A stretch of DNA of 64,000 nt, taken from contig JAADVB010000034.1 of assembly GCA_023334545.1 (NCBI GenBank), forward strand, positions 42,095-106,094. The letters run 5' to 3'. The notes beneath the pieces are model-generated. The model saw nothing but the letters and a program-made list of their open reading frames with translations. It was not told the origin of the DNA and ran no database searches. Origin of the DNA: Salisapilia sapeloensis (Eukaryota > Oomycota > Peronosporomycetes > Peronosporales > Salisapiliaceae). Positions 63,974 to 64,000 of this stretch are shown here, piece by piece; position 1 is the first letter of the stretch, and every line of letters begins with the position of its first letter. A program made the translations under genes and the position numbers.

Positions 63974-64000
63974 TCAACCAAGGCATGAGGCAAACAGTAA

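Overview
The window is nuclear DNA of a gene-dense eukaryote, most likely an oomycete (stramenopile). Evidence: short GT-AG introns (mostly 41-66 nt), intergenic gaps of a few hundred bases or less, alternating strands with many convergent and divergent pairs, a ciliary gene (CFAP100/MIA1-like, implying a flagellated stage), and families such as FSH1-type hydrolases and tandem-PDZ scaffolds. The moderate base composition and compactness would fit an Albugo-like genome, but the lineage inside the oomycetes is inference. I see no rRNA, tRNA, CRISPR array, transposon or viral insertion.

Layout. 0.4-10 kb: a membrane-anchored glycosyltransferase, then RNA-processing genes (MFAP1, the UAP56/Sub2 helicase, a NYN-domain protein, the U6 processing enzyme USB1) and the SMC5/6 subunit NSE3. 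10.3-12.6 kb: a divergent pair encoding the two GlcNAc-6-phosphate catabolic enzymes (deacetylase and glucosamine-6-P deaminase). 12.8-19.2 kb: CFAP100, a five-PDZ scaffold, and an ankyrin protein ending in a CaaX box. 19.8-27.9 kb: DDX55/Spb4 helicase, GPALPP1-like, TPR protein, EI24-like, TMEM14 and YIPF membrane proteins. 28-36.5 kb: HSPA14/Ssz1-like Hsp70, NO66-type ribosomal oxygenase, gamma-COP, TFIIE-alpha. 36.6-46.7 kb: an unrecognised three-exon gene, a 1573-aa armadillo protein, a small LRR protein and valyl-tRNA synthetase. 46.8-49.3 kb: three FSH1-family hydrolase copies, the middle one a pseudogene. 49.5-53.1 kb: DUSP11-like RNA phosphatase and an IQ-WW-ankyrin-C2 protein. 53.5-60.7 kb: three paralogous cysteine-rich single-pass membrane proteins around a calponin-homology-type gene. 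60.8-64 kb: kynurenine aminotransferase-like enzyme, a small membrane protein and a short-chain dehydrogenase.

Most genes are housekeeping and independent of each other. The functionally linked set is the GlcNAc pair. The accessory part is 46.8-60.7 kb, with local duplication (hydrolases; cysteine-rich receptors) and decay. The best candidate for an undescribed system is the cysteine-rich membrane family: three members share a 13-cysteine ectodomain pattern and a short LGLxxW motif in the cytoplasmic tail, which suggests cell-surface proteins with a conserved intracellular docking site. Splice sites quoted are my own readings from phase and homology and have no transcript support.
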